The notes beneath the pieces were generated by a model that was given only the letters and a program-made list of their open reading frames with translations, made no database searches and was not told the DNA's origin. DNA of 26,321 nucleotides from Rhodoferax sp. UBA6134 (lineage in GTDB: Bacteria > Pseudomonadota > Gammaproteobacteria > Burkholderiales > Burkholderiaceae_C), in assembly GCA_002422455.1 (NCBI GenBank), contig DIVK01000107.1, forward strand, positions 3,342-29,662, read 5' to 3'. The position numbers were made by a program, and so were the translations under genes. Positions 8,165 to 16,004 of this stretch are shown here, piece after piece. The first letter of the stretch is position 1, and each line of letters starts with the position of its first letter.

Positions 8165-9514
8165 ATGCCCATGAACACTGCCCCGAACACGTCCACCACG
8201 CCAGGCGCCGCCGCCAGCTTCTTCGACACTGACCTGCAAGCCCTGCTGGGTGACGAGCCGCCGCGCCGCTGGTGGCGGCATCCCGTCCTCTGGGTCGCCG
8301 TTGCCATCGGCGCCGTACTGGTCGGCGGCCTGTACCTCTGGCAGGCGCGCAGGACCAGCAGCATCGCTCCCAGCTACGTGAGCGAGCCGGTCAACCGCGG
8401 CAGGCTCACGCTCAACGTCCTGGCCAACGGCACCCTGCAGCCCACGCGCGCGGTCAACATCGGCAGCGAGCTGTCGGGCACGGTCAAGCAGGTTTTCGTG
8501 GATGTGAACGACCGCGTGAAAAAAGGCCAGGTACTGGTGGCGCTGGACACAGCCAAGCTGGCCGATCAGGTGCGGCGTTCGCGCGCGGCGCTGGTGGCGG
8601 CGCAGGCGCAACTGGCGCAGGGCACGGCCACGCTGAAGGAGACCCGGGCCAGCCTCGCCCGGTTTGAGGAAGTGGCGCGCCTGTCAGGTGGCAAGGTGCC
8701 CTCGGCGACCGAGCTCGACAGCGCGCGGGCTTCTCTGGACCGCGCCGTGGCCAACGAGGACAGCGCGCGCGCCAATGTGGACTCCGCCCGGGCCGCCCTG
8801 TCCACCGACGAGACCAACCTGTCCAAGGCCTCCATCCGCTCGCCCCTCGACGGCGTCGTGCTGACGCGCACAGTCGACCCCGGCAACGCGGTGGCGGCCT
8901 CGTTGCAGGCGGTGACACTGTTTTCCATTGCCGAAGACTTGAAGCATCTGCGCCTGGAAGTGAGTGTGGACGAAGCCGATGTGGGCTCCGTGCAGGTCGG
9001 GCAGAAGGCCAGCTTTACCGTCAGCGCCTACCCCGCACGCCGCTACCCGGCCAAAATCACGCGCGTGGCCTATGGCTCCACCAAGACCGACAACGTGATC
9101 ACCTACACCACCTATCTGAACGTGGACAACGGCGACCTGAGTCTGCGCCCCGGCATGACGGCGGCGGCCACCATCACCGCCACCGAGCGCACCGGCGTTC
9201 TGCTGGTGCCCAACACCGCGCTGCGCTTCACGCCCACCCAGGCCGGCGGCGATACTGCGGCGGCGACATCCAGCGGCAGCATCATGTCCAAGCTGCTGCC
9301 CCGCATGCCGCGCACGGGCGCGCGCAAGACCAGCAGCACCGACGGCACCAGCACCGCAGCACGACAAATATGGCTGCTGAAGGACGGGCAGGCGGTACCC
9401 ATGGTGGTCAAGACCGGCATCAGCGACGGCCGCATGACCGAGGTCAGCAGCCCCGACCTGAAAGAAGGCATGGCCGTGATCACCGACCAGCGCGCCCCCG
9501 GAGCGGCGCCGTGA
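8165..9514 (+). CDS. MacA-like periplasmic adaptor (membrane fusion protein)
   Basis: The adaptor links the inner-membrane ABC transporter to the outer membrane factor. The ATG at 8165 gives 449 residues; a second ATG is two codons later. About 37 N-terminal residues appear cytoplasmic, then a membrane anchor at roughly 40-60 (HPVLWVAVAIGAVLVGGLYL). Next come a beta-strand segment with TLQPTRAVNIGSELSG, a lipoyl-like half, a long Ala/Arg/Ser-rich coiled-coil hairpin (about 130-220), the second lipoyl half with SIRSPLDGVVL, and a beta-barrel with SVDEADVG. A low-complexity Ser/Thr/Gly/Arg-rich insert lies at about residues 363-400, before the final barrel-proximal strands. The gene overlaps the following ATPase start by four bases (GTGA), so the two are translationally coupled. 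Confidence 0.92.
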   Translation: MPMNTAPNTSTTPGAAASFFDTDLQALLGDEPPRRWWRHPVLWVAVAIGAVLVGGLYLWQARRTSSIAPSYVSEPVNRGRLTLNVLANGTLQPTRAVNIGSELSGTVKQVFVDVNDRVKKGQVLVALDTAKLADQVRRSRAALVAAQAQLAQGTATLKETRASLARFEEVARLSGGKVPSATELDSARASLDRAVANEDSARANVDSARAALSTDETNLSKASIRSPLDGVVLTRTVDPGNAVAASLQAVTLFSIAEDLKHLRLEVSVDEADVGSVQVGQKASFTVSAYPARRYPAKITRVAYGSTKTDNVITYTTYLNVDNGDLSLRPGMTAAATITATERTGVLLVPNTALRFTPTQAGGDTAAATSSGSIMSKLLPRMPRTGARKTSSTDGTSTAARQIWLLKDGQAVPMVVKTGISDGRMTEVSSPDLKEGMAVITDQRAPGAAP

Positions 9515-10272
9515 GTGAGCCCCTGATCCGCCTGCGCGGCGTGACCAAGGTTTATGGCGAGGGGGCTACCGCCCTGCAGGCGCTCAAGGGTGTCGATCTG
9601 GACGTCCGGCCCGGCGACTTCGTGGCCATCATGGGCCCGAGTGGCTCGGGCAAGTCCACCGCCATGAACATGCTGGGCTGCCTGGACACGCCGACCTCGG
9701 GCGCCTACCTTTTTCAGGGCATGCACGTGGAGTCACTCACGCGTGACCAGCGCGCGCGCCTGCGCCGGCGCTTCTTCGGTTTTGTGTTCCAGGGCTTCAA
9801 CCTGCTGGCGCGCACCTCGGCCCAGGAAAACGTGGAGCTTCCCTTGCTGTACCGCGGCGAATCGGCGGCGGCGCGCCATGCGGCGGCGGCCAAGGCACTG
9901 GCATCGGTCGGGCTGGCCGGCTGGGAACACCACACGCCGGCCGAACTTTCCGGCGGGCAGCAGCAGCGCGTGGCAATCGCGCGCGCCATCGTCACCGAGC
10001 CGGCCGTGCTGCTCGCCGATGAGCCCACCGGCAATCTGGACACCCAGCGCAGCCGCGAGATCATGGAACTGCTGTGGCGCCTCAACGTGGAGCACGGCAT
10101 CACCGTACTGATGGTCACCCACGAAGCCGACATGGCGGCCTACGCCAAACGCATCGTGCATTTTGTCGATGGCGTGGTCGCCAACGACATGCTCAACCCG
10201 CACCCGGCTGGCCTGCATGAAACGCCGACGGTTGCCGCGCCCCTGACCGCACCAGGTACAGAGGTCCACTGA
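9511..10272 (+). CDS. MacB/LolD-type ABC transporter ATPase
   Basis: ATP-binding subunit of the exporter. The GTG start at 9511 overlaps the adaptor stop and gives 253 residues. Visible motifs are Walker A GPSGSGKST (42-50), the Q-loop in FVFQGFNLL, signature LSGGQ (146-150), Walker B VLLADEP and switch histidine H204 in VTHE. It belongs to the LolD/MacB/FtsE group. In E. coli MacB this domain is fused to the permease; here it is a separate protein with about 30 extra C-terminal residues rich in Pro, His and Ala. Its stop codon shares a base with the start of the permease gene. The longer frame opening upstream, at 9370, is the reading frame continuing behind the adaptor gene. Confidence 0.94.
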   Translation: MSEPLIRLRGVTKVYGEGATALQALKGVDLDVRPGDFVAIMGPSGSGKSTAMNMLGCLDTPTSGAYLFQGMHVESLTRDQRARLRRRFFGFVFQGFNLLARTSAQENVELPLLYRGESAAARHAAAAKALASVGLAGWEHHTPAELSGGQQQRVAIARAIVTEPAVLLADEPTGNLDTQRSREIMELLWRLNVEHGITVLMVTHEADMAAYAKRIVHFVDGVVANDMLNPHPAGLHETPTVAAPLTAPGTEVH

Positions 10273-11483
10273 TGCTGCTCAATACCCTGCTGCTGGCGCT
10301 GCGCTCCATCCGGCGCAACTTGCTGCGCTCTTTCCTGACCATCCTGGGCATCGTGATCGGCGTGGGTGCCGTCATCACCATGGTGACGTTGGGCAACGGC
10401 GCCACCCTGGCCGTGCAAAACCAGATTTCAGGCCTGGGCACCAACCTGCTGCAGGTGCGCCCCGGCCAGCGCATGATGGGCCCCGGCGGTGGCGGCGCGG
10501 GCGCCCCCTCGTTCAAGGAGGTGGACGCCGAGGCCATCGCCACCCAGATTGGCGGCATCGCCGCCGTGGCGCCCGAGGCGCGCACCGGCAGCACCGTGGT
10601 GGCCAATGGCCGCAACTGGACCAGCAGCATCATCGGCAGCACCAATGCCTGGCTGGTCACCGGCAACTGGAAGCTGGGGCAAGGCCGCGAGTTTTCCGAC
10701 GACGAACTGCGCGCCGGCGCGGCCGTGTGCCTGATCGGCGAGACCGTGCGGCGCGAGCTTTACGGCGCGCGCGACGTCCTGGGTTCGCAACTGCGGGTAA
10801 AACAAATTTCCTGCGAGGTGGTGGGCGTGCTGGTCTCCAAGGGCCAGGGCGCCTTCGGCAACGACCAGGACGATCTGGTGCTGATGCCGATCAAGACGCT
10901 GCAGCGCCGCATCACCGGCAACACCCGCGTCAACACCGTTCTGGTGTCCATGATGGACGGCAGTGACCCGGATCGCGTCAAGGCCAGCCTGACCCAGCTG
11001 CTGCGCGAGCGCCGCAAGCTGGCCAGCACCGACGAAGACAACTTCAACGTGCTCGACACCAAGCAACTGGCCGACACCCTGTCGGGCACGACCAAGGTGA
11101 TGACCATGCTGCTGGGCGCGGTGGCGGCGGTGAGCCTGCTGGTGGGCGGCATCGGCATCATGAACATCATGCTGGTGAGCGTGACCGAGCGCACGCGCGA
11201 AATCGGGCTGCGGCTGGCAATTGGCGCACTGGAGCGCGAGGTGCTGCTGCAGTTCCTGATCGAGGCCGTGGTGCTGGCATCGCTGGGCGGCGTCATCGGC
11301 ATCGTGCTGGCCACCGGCGCCTCAGTGGGTTTATCCCGACTGATGGACGTGCCTTATCTGTTCAATCCGGGGGTGAACCTGCTGTCGTTCCTGTTCTCGG
11401 CCGGCATCGGCGTGCTGTTTGGCTATTTCCCGGCCCGCCGGGCCGCCCGCCTGGACCCGATCGAGGCCTTGCGGCACGAGTAG
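10272..11483 (+). CDS. MacB-type ABC transporter permease
   Basis: Membrane subunit of the exporter, 403 residues. Topology is that of the MacB/FtsX family: one N-terminal helix (about 19-40), a large periplasmic domain (about 41-275), then three helices near 278-305, 325-352 and 368-390. The hallmark GIMNIMLVSVTERTREIGLR lies at the second helix and the following loop, and the protein ends in FPARRAARLDPIEALRHE. A Gly-rich loop (GPGGGGAGAP) at about 71-80 is in the periplasmic domain. Such transporters act as mechanotransmitters that push periplasmic substrates through the TolC-like channel. The ATG overlaps the ATPase stop by one base. The substrate (antibiotic, siderophore, peptide or lipid) cannot be inferred from sequence. 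Confidence 0.94.
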   Translation: MLLNTLLLALRSIRRNLLRSFLTILGIVIGVGAVITMVTLGNGATLAVQNQISGLGTNLLQVRPGQRMMGPGGGGAGAPSFKEVDAEAIATQIGGIAAVAPEARTGSTVVANGRNWTSSIIGSTNAWLVTGNWKLGQGREFSDDELRAGAAVCLIGETVRRELYGARDVLGSQLRVKQISCEVVGVLVSKGQGAFGNDQDDLVLMPIKTLQRRITGNTRVNTVLVSMMDGSDPDRVKASLTQLLRERRKLASTDEDNFNVLDTKQLADTLSGTTKVMTMLLGAVAAVSLLVGGIGIMNIMLVSVTERTREIGLRLAIGALEREVLLQFLIEAVVLASLGGVIGIVLATGASVGLSRLMDVPYLFNPGVNLLSFLFSAGIGVLFGYFPARRAARLDPIEALRHE

Positions 11484-11520
11484 AATTTTCGTGCAATGTG
11501 CGCCCGCAGGCGGGCACGTC

Positions 11521-11560
11521 AAAAAAACCCGCAAGCTGCAGAACTTGCGGGCTTTCATTT
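11521..11560. terminator. Bidirectional terminator between exporter operon and helicase
   Basis: CCCGCAAG (11528-11535) pairs with CTTGCGGG (11544-11551) around an 8-base loop. On the minus strand it is followed by seven T residues, a strong terminator for the DEAD-box helicase gene that ends at 11572. On the plus strand the tail CTTTCATTT is weaker. A second small GC hairpin (GCCCG/CGGGC, 11502-11515) lies just after the permease gene. Confidence 0.85.
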
Positions 11561-11571
11561 ATCAGGTTTGG

Positions 11572-13356
11572 TCAGCGCGCTGGCCTGGCTGGACGTTTTT
11601 GAGCATCACGGGGCACGAACACCTTGCCACCGTTGCCGGGCTTCACACCCATCGGTTTGCCAAATGCCGGCTTGCGCGCTCCAAAATCACCGCGCGGTGC
11701 AGCAAAATCTCCACGTGGCGCAGCACCTTCGTGACGGGCACCGGCAAAGCGGTCGTTGAATCCGCCCTTGCGCTCGTAGCTGAAGCCTTCGCGTGCGGGC
11801 GAATTTTTGTCGGCAAAACCACCCCGGTTCGCACCAAAACCACCGGCGCGGCCGCCGTCAAAATTGCCACCCCGCGGGTGATGCGCCCCTCCACGACTGT
11901 CACGGCTACCGAAATTGTTCGGGCGCGAGTCCGGGAAGCGCTGCTGCGGCTCCATGCCGGGAACGGTCTCGGCCTTGAACTGCTGGTGACTGTGGAACTC
12001 GATGTCCATGATCTTGCGACGATCACGGAACTCGGCAAAGGTCACTGCGATACCGTCACGCCCGGCGCGACCGGTACGGCCAATGCGATGCGTGTAATCT
12101 TCGGCCTTCATCGGCAAACCGAAATTGAACACGTGAGTGACGGTGGGCACGTCAATGCCGCGCGCGGCCACGTCGGTCGCCACCAGAATCTGCACCTGCC
12201 CCTGGCGCAACGCCATCAGACGGCGGTTGCGCAGACCCTGGCTCAGGGCCCCGTGCAACGCGACGGCGGAGAAGCCTTCTTGCTGCAGGTCGTTGGCCAG
12301 GCCATCACATTCGATCTGGGTGCTGGCAAAAACAATGGCCTGATTGATGGTGGTGTCGCGCAGCCAGTGGTCAAGCAGTTTACGTTTGTGCTGCGCGTTG
12401 TCTGCCCAGAACAGCTTCTGGCTGATGTTGGCGTGCTTTTCCTGCGGTGAATCAATTTGCAGCTTTTGCGGGTCACGCATGACGCGCGATGCCAGTTGCT
12501 GGATGCGCGGCGCAAACGTGGCACTGAACATCATGGTCTGCTTGCGCTGAATGGTCAGCTGATTGATCTCGGCCAGGTCATCGGAGAAACCAAGGTCAAG
12601 CATGCGGTCGGCTTCGTCCACCACCAGAAATTGCACCTGGTCCAGCTTGATTTGCATGGAACGTTGCAGGTCCAGCAAACGGCCAGGGGTTGCCACCACC
12701 AGGTTGGCATTTTGCAGCTTGGCAATCTGCAACTGGTAAGGCATGCCACCGACGATGTTGGCAACGCGCAGGCCACGGCAATGCTTCACCAGATCAATGG
12801 CGTCGTGCGCGACTTGCTGGGCCAGTTCACGCGTCGGGCAAACAATCAGGGCGCCCGGTACGGCCGGCGAGAAATGACGGGGATTGGTGGGGTCCTTGCG
12901 CTTGGCGCGTTTGGGCGGTGCTTCGCCGCTGGCGGCAGCGGCGGTCAGCGCCTGCTCAAAATCAGCCTTTTCCTTGGCTTCGGCTTGTGCCATTTGCGTC
13001 AGCAGGGTGTGCAGCATGGGCAACAGGAACGCGGCTGTTTTGCCACTGCCGGTTTGGCTGGACACCATCAGGTCGGTAAAGCAGGCGGCACCATCGGCGG
13101 CATCATGGCCTTGCATGGCAATCGGAATGGCCTTCAGCTGCACCGTGGTTGGCTGGGTGAAACCCAGGTCCTTCACAGCCTGCACCAGTTCGGGGGCCAG
13201 ACCCAGGGTTACAAAACCGTTGGGAACATCAGCAACAGCTTCAACCGCTGGAGCGTCTTCGACTGCCGGGGCGACGTTGTGCGTCATCGAGGCGATGTCA
13301 TTGGAAAAATTTTCGACAAGCGATGATTCGCCTGCCGCTTGAATAGCGTCAGTCAT
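11572..13356 (-). CDS. DEAD-box ATP-dependent RNA helicase (RhlE-like)
   Basis: An RNA helicase for ribosome assembly or mRNA remodelling. The ATG at 13356 gives 594 residues; the frame remains open to 13404. Motifs in order: Q-motif region GFTQPTTVQ (65-73), motif I SSQTGSGKT (99-107), Ia PTRELAQQ (174-181), Ib TPGRL (223-227), II DEAD (247-250), III SAT (278-280), V ATDVAARGID (393-402) and VI HRIGRTGR (423-430). Compared with RhlE there is an insert of about nine residues before motif I and some 30 extra residues between motifs I and Ia, with a basic patch KRAKRKD. The C-terminal 120 residues are disordered and rich in Arg, Gly and Phe, with GGN, RGG and APRGDF repeats that suggest RNA binding. 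The exact subfamily name is uncertain. Confidence 0.93.
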   Translation of the reverse strand: MTDAIQAAGESSLVENFSNDIASMTHNVAPAVEDAPAVEAVADVPNGFVTLGLAPELVQAVKDLGFTQPTTVQLKAIPIAMQGHDAADGAACFTDLMVSSQTGSGKTAAFLLPMLHTLLTQMAQAEAKEKADFEQALTAAAASGEAPPKRAKRKDPTNPRHFSPAVPGALIVCPTRELAQQVAHDAIDLVKHCRGLRVANIVGGMPYQLQIAKLQNANLVVATPGRLLDLQRSMQIKLDQVQFLVVDEADRMLDLGFSDDLAEINQLTIQRKQTMMFSATFAPRIQQLASRVMRDPQKLQIDSPQEKHANISQKLFWADNAQHKRKLLDHWLRDTTINQAIVFASTQIECDGLANDLQQEGFSAVALHGALSQGLRNRRLMALRQGQVQILVATDVAARGIDVPTVTHVFNFGLPMKAEDYTHRIGRTGRAGRDGIAVTFAEFRDRRKIMDIEFHSHQQFKAETVPGMEPQQRFPDSRPNNFGSRDSRGGAHHPRGGNFDGGRAGGFGANRGGFADKNSPAREGFSYERKGGFNDRFAGARHEGAAPRGDFAAPRGDFGARKPAFGKPMGVKPGNGGKVFVPRDAQKRPARPAR

Positions 13357-13598
13357 GAATTTACTCACACGCGAGCGCCGCAAAAAATGCGACGGCTCCG
13401 TCAATGGTTAAAAAACATCAACCATCAAACGAAACCGGCTCTGACTCGTGAAGAGTTCAATCAGCGCTGGGGGCCCTTCTCAAGCAAACATCGCTGATGC
13501 GAATCGGCTTTGGACCCAGTGAATGAAGGGAGATGTACAAAATATGCACTGCTGTTTGCAGCGCAGTCGAGGATTATGGCATGAATTCGGGTTTCTAC
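13357..13598 (-). promoter_or_regulatory. Long leader region of the helicase gene
   Basis: About 240 bases upstream of the helicase start hold no convincing gene. On the minus strand, near the start codon, lies GACGGAGCCGTC followed by GCATTTTTTGCG, a small hairpin with a T tract that looks like a terminator or attenuator. Farther out are TGGTT...AACCA inverted bases around a T-rich stretch. Long structured leaders are known for cold-induced RNA helicases; a similar role here is only inferred. No clear -35/-10 pair was found. Confidence 0.35.
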
Positions 13599-13725
13599 CT
13601 AAGGCTTTGCTGAACAAGTCTCTCCGTTCGGCCTGAGCCTGTCGAAGGCTTCTGCAAGTTGTTGATTTGCAAAGACTGCGTTTCGACAAGCTCAACGCGA
13701 ACGGACTTATTCAGCATTGCCCTAA
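13599..13725. repeat. Dispersed palindromic repeat, copy 2 (about 125 bp)
   Basis: The element is an imperfect giant palindrome. The left arm (AAGGCTTTGCTGAACAAGTC, then CCGTTCGGCCTGAGCCTGTC, 13601-13643) is matched by the reverse complement of the right arm (GCGTTTCGACAAGCTCAACG from 13678, then CGAACGGAC and ATTCAGCATTGCCCTAA to 13725). It abuts the orn stop codon with one base between. The right-arm core is shared with copy 1 at 3558-3586. Transcribed, it would fold into a long hairpin that could terminate or protect orn mRNA. Confidence 0.8.
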
Positions 13726-13726
13726 T

Positions 13727-14302
13727 CTACCCCAGCTTGAGAAAGTGTTGACGGTAGTGTTCCAGCTCGTCAATTGACTCGTGCGCATCGGCCAGGGCGG
13801 TGTGGCGCTGCTGCTTTTTGAATGCGTTGTACACCTCGGGCCGCCAGCGTTTGGACAGCTCCTTGAGTGTGCTTACGTCCAGGTTTCGATAGTGGAAAAA
13901 AGCCTCCAGCCGGGGCATGTACTTCGCCAGAAAGCGCCGGTCCTGCCCAATGCTGTTGCCGCACATGGGCGAGCTGTTCTTGGGCACGTAGCGGCTCAGA
14001 AATTCAATCAGCTGCGCTTCGGCATCGGCCTCGCACACGGTGGATACCTTGACCTTGTCGATCAAGCCGCTTTTGCCATGGGTGCCCTTGTTCCAGGCAT
14101 CCATCTTGTCGAGCAGCGCAGTGCTTTGGTGAATGACCAGCACGGGGCCTTCGGTGCGGCACTCAAGCCCGGGGCCGGTGACGATGACGGCGATTTCAAT
14201 AATCCGCTCAAGCTCCGGGTCCAGGCCCGTCATTTCGCAGTCGAGCCAAACGAGATTGTTGCCTGATTTGGCAAGCGTCGGGCCTGCCGGTGGGGTGTTC
14301 AT
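13727..14302 (-). CDS. orn: Oligoribonuclease Orn
   Basis: Orn is the 3'-5' exoribonuclease that degrades the last di- to pentanucleotides, including pGpG from cyclic-di-GMP turnover. The product has 191 residues from the ATG at 14302 (a second ATG lies three codons upstream at 14311). The DEDDh catalytic set is visible: D21 and E23 in WLDCEMTGLD, an Asp in GNSIGQDRRFL, and the HTALADAHESIDELEHYR block carrying the catalytic His and Asp. NLDVSTLKEL is also family-typical. Length matches the roughly 181-residue E. coli enzyme. It is divergent from the M48 protease gene with a 46-bp gap, so both promoters must share or overlap that space. Confidence 0.96.
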   Translation of the reverse strand: MNTPPAGPTLAKSGNNLVWLDCEMTGLDPELERIIEIAVIVTGPGLECRTEGPVLVIHQSTALLDKMDAWNKGTHGKSGLIDKVKVSTVCEADAEAQLIEFLSRYVPKNSSPMCGNSIGQDRRFLAKYMPRLEAFFHYRNLDVSTLKELSKRWRPEVYNAFKKQQRHTALADAHESIDELEHYRQHFLKLG

Positions 14303-14348
14303 GGGGTCCATGCGCCGAATTGTCGCCGATGGCCTAAACTCGGGCGCT

Positions 14349-15626
14349 ATGGCTGATTCGACTCCCCCTATCCCCCTTTCATTGCTGCTGACCTCTGCTT
14401 TTTCACTGATGCTGCTCGCCGGTCTGATGCTGAAGTTCTGGCTCGACTCGCGGCAGATCCGGCATGTCGCGCAACACCGTAGCGAAGTGCCCGCCATCTT
14501 CTCGCACACCATCACACTGGCGGCCCATCAAAAAGCGGCCGACTACACCGTCGCCAAAGCGAATTTCGGTTTGCTGGAGCTGGCCCTGGGTGCCAGCGTT
14601 CTGGTCGGCTGGACCTTGCTGGGGGGGCTCTCCAGTCTCAACCAGGCGCTGCTCGGCTGGCTGGGCGCGGGCATGACACAGCAGTTAGCTCTGCTCGCCG
14701 CTTTTGTGCTGATCAGCGGTCTGATCGACCTGCCCGTGACCCTGTACCGGACTTTCGTGATCGAGGAACGCTTCGGCTTCAACAAAATGACGCTCAAGCT
14801 CTGGCTGCTGGACGTGCTCAAGTCAACGCTGATTGGTGCGCTCATTGGTCTGCCGATTGCGGCGCTGATGTTGTGGATGATGGGTGCGGCCGGCAGTTGG
14901 TGGTGGCTGTGGGCCTGGGGCGTCTGGATGGGTTTGAATTTGCTGCTGCTGCTGATCTACCCGACCTTTATCGCGCCGCTGTTCAACAAGTTCGCACCCC
15001 TGGAAGACCTGGCCCTCAAGGCCCGCGTCACGGCGCTGATGCAACGCTGCGGCTTTGCCGCCAAGGGGCTGTTTGTGATGGACGGCAGCAAACGCAGCGC
15101 CCACGCCAATGCCTACTTCACCGGCCTGGGCGCCGCCAAACGTGTGGTGTTTTATGACACCCTGCTGACCAAACTGTCAGCGGGCGAGGTCGAAGCCGTG
15201 CTGGCGCACGAGTTGGGGCACTTCAAACACAAACACGTTCTCAAGCGCATCGTGTCCATGTTTGCCTTGAGCCTGGTGGGCTTTGCCCTGCTGGGCTGGC
15301 TGGCCACGCAAGCATGGTTTTACATCGGACTGGGAGTGCAACCCAACCTGGGCGCTCCCAATGATGCACTGGCACTCCTGCTGTTCATGCTCGTCGTGCC
15401 GGTTTTCAGCTTCCTCATTACCCCATTTTTTGCCCAGCTCTCGCGCAAACACGAATTTGAAGCCGACGCCTATGCCATGGCCCACACCAGCGGCCCGGAC
15501 TTGGCCAGCGCGCTGCTCAAACTGTATGAGGACAACGCATCGACGCTGACACCCGATCCGGTGTACGTAAAGTTCTACTACTCGCATCCGCCGGCATCCG
15601 AACGCCTGGCGCGGATGGCCGCCTGA
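14349..15626 (+). CDS. M48 family membrane metalloprotease (Ste24/CAAX protease-like)
   Basis: A zinc protease of the inner membrane related to Ste24; the bacterial members are thought to work in membrane protein quality control. The ATG at 14349 gives 425 residues. The zinc motif HELGH is at 287-291, and the third ligand Glu is in RKHEFEADAYAM near residue 367. Hydrophobic segments occur around 10-30, 75-95, 112-132, 157-178, 185-207, 303-325 and 340-365. The FIEERFGFNK-like segment (VIEERFGFNKMT, 137-148) and DGSKRSAHANAYFTG before the catalytic helix are strongly conserved in Ste24 relatives. It is followed 32 bp later by the pterin dehydratase gene and rsgA, so the three genes may be cotranscribed. 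Confidence 0.93.
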   Translation: MADSTPPIPLSLLLTSAFSLMLLAGLMLKFWLDSRQIRHVAQHRSEVPAIFSHTITLAAHQKAADYTVAKANFGLLELALGASVLVGWTLLGGLSSLNQALLGWLGAGMTQQLALLAAFVLISGLIDLPVTLYRTFVIEERFGFNKMTLKLWLLDVLKSTLIGALIGLPIAALMLWMMGAAGSWWWLWAWGVWMGLNLLLLLIYPTFIAPLFNKFAPLEDLALKARVTALMQRCGFAAKGLFVMDGSKRSAHANAYFTGLGAAKRVVFYDTLLTKLSAGEVEAVLAHELGHFKHKHVLKRIVSMFALSLVGFALLGWLATQAWFYIGLGVQPNLGAPNDALALLLFMLVVPVFSFLITPFFAQLSRKHEFEADAYAMAHTSGPDLASALLKLYEDNASTLTPDPVYVKFYYSHPPASERLARMAA

Positions 15627-15658
15627 ATACAGAAGACGTCCCGGTCAACACGTTCGCC

Positions 15659-15979
15659 ATGCTGAAGCAACGAGAAGAACCAGCCCGCCGGGCACTGACG
15701 GCGACAGAAGTTGTGGCAAGCCTGGCCCGACTGGACGGGTGGACACTGGCTGGCGATGGTACAGCGGTCACGATCGAAAAAGCCTTCACGTTTGCCGATT
15801 ACTACGAGACCATTGCATTCGTGAATGCGGTGGCTTTCATCGCGCATGCGCAGAATCACCACCCGGACTTGTCGGTACAGTTCAGGCGTTGCGTGGTGCG
15901 CTTCAACACCCATGACGTGAACGGCATTTCAAAGACCGACTTTGATTGCGCCGCGCAGGTGGATGCCCTGCTGACATGA
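15659..15979 (+). CDS. 4a-hydroxytetrahydrobiopterin dehydratase (PCD/DCoH)
   Basis: Pterin-4a-carbinolamine dehydratase regenerates the pterin cofactor of aromatic amino acid hydroxylases by dehydrating 4a-hydroxytetrahydrobiopterin; in bacteria it is usually called PhhB. The 106-residue protein shows the catalytic triad of the family as H67, H68 (in AQNHHPDLSV) and H85 (in RFNTHDVNGI), with TDFDCAAQVD at the C-terminus. No phenylalanine hydroxylase gene is nearby, and PCD proteins without such partners also occur as molybdopterin-linked forms, so the physiological role is open. The next gene, rsgA, starts 25 bp after its stop. Confidence 0.93.
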   Translation: MLKQREEPARRALTATEVVASLARLDGWTLAGDGTAVTIEKAFTFADYYETIAFVNAVAFIAHAQNHHPDLSVQFRRCVVRFNTHDVNGISKTDFDCAAQVDALLT

Positions 15980-16004
15980 GCATCCGGCTCACAACAGATA
16001 TTTG

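Noticed and set aside
11419..12450. 343-codon plus-strand open frame
   Set aside because: Runs across the exporter terminator and antisense to the helicase; no start signal or family likeness.
13480..13695. 71-codon minus-strand open frame
   Set aside because: Most of it lies in the palindromic repeat, so it is not a gene.
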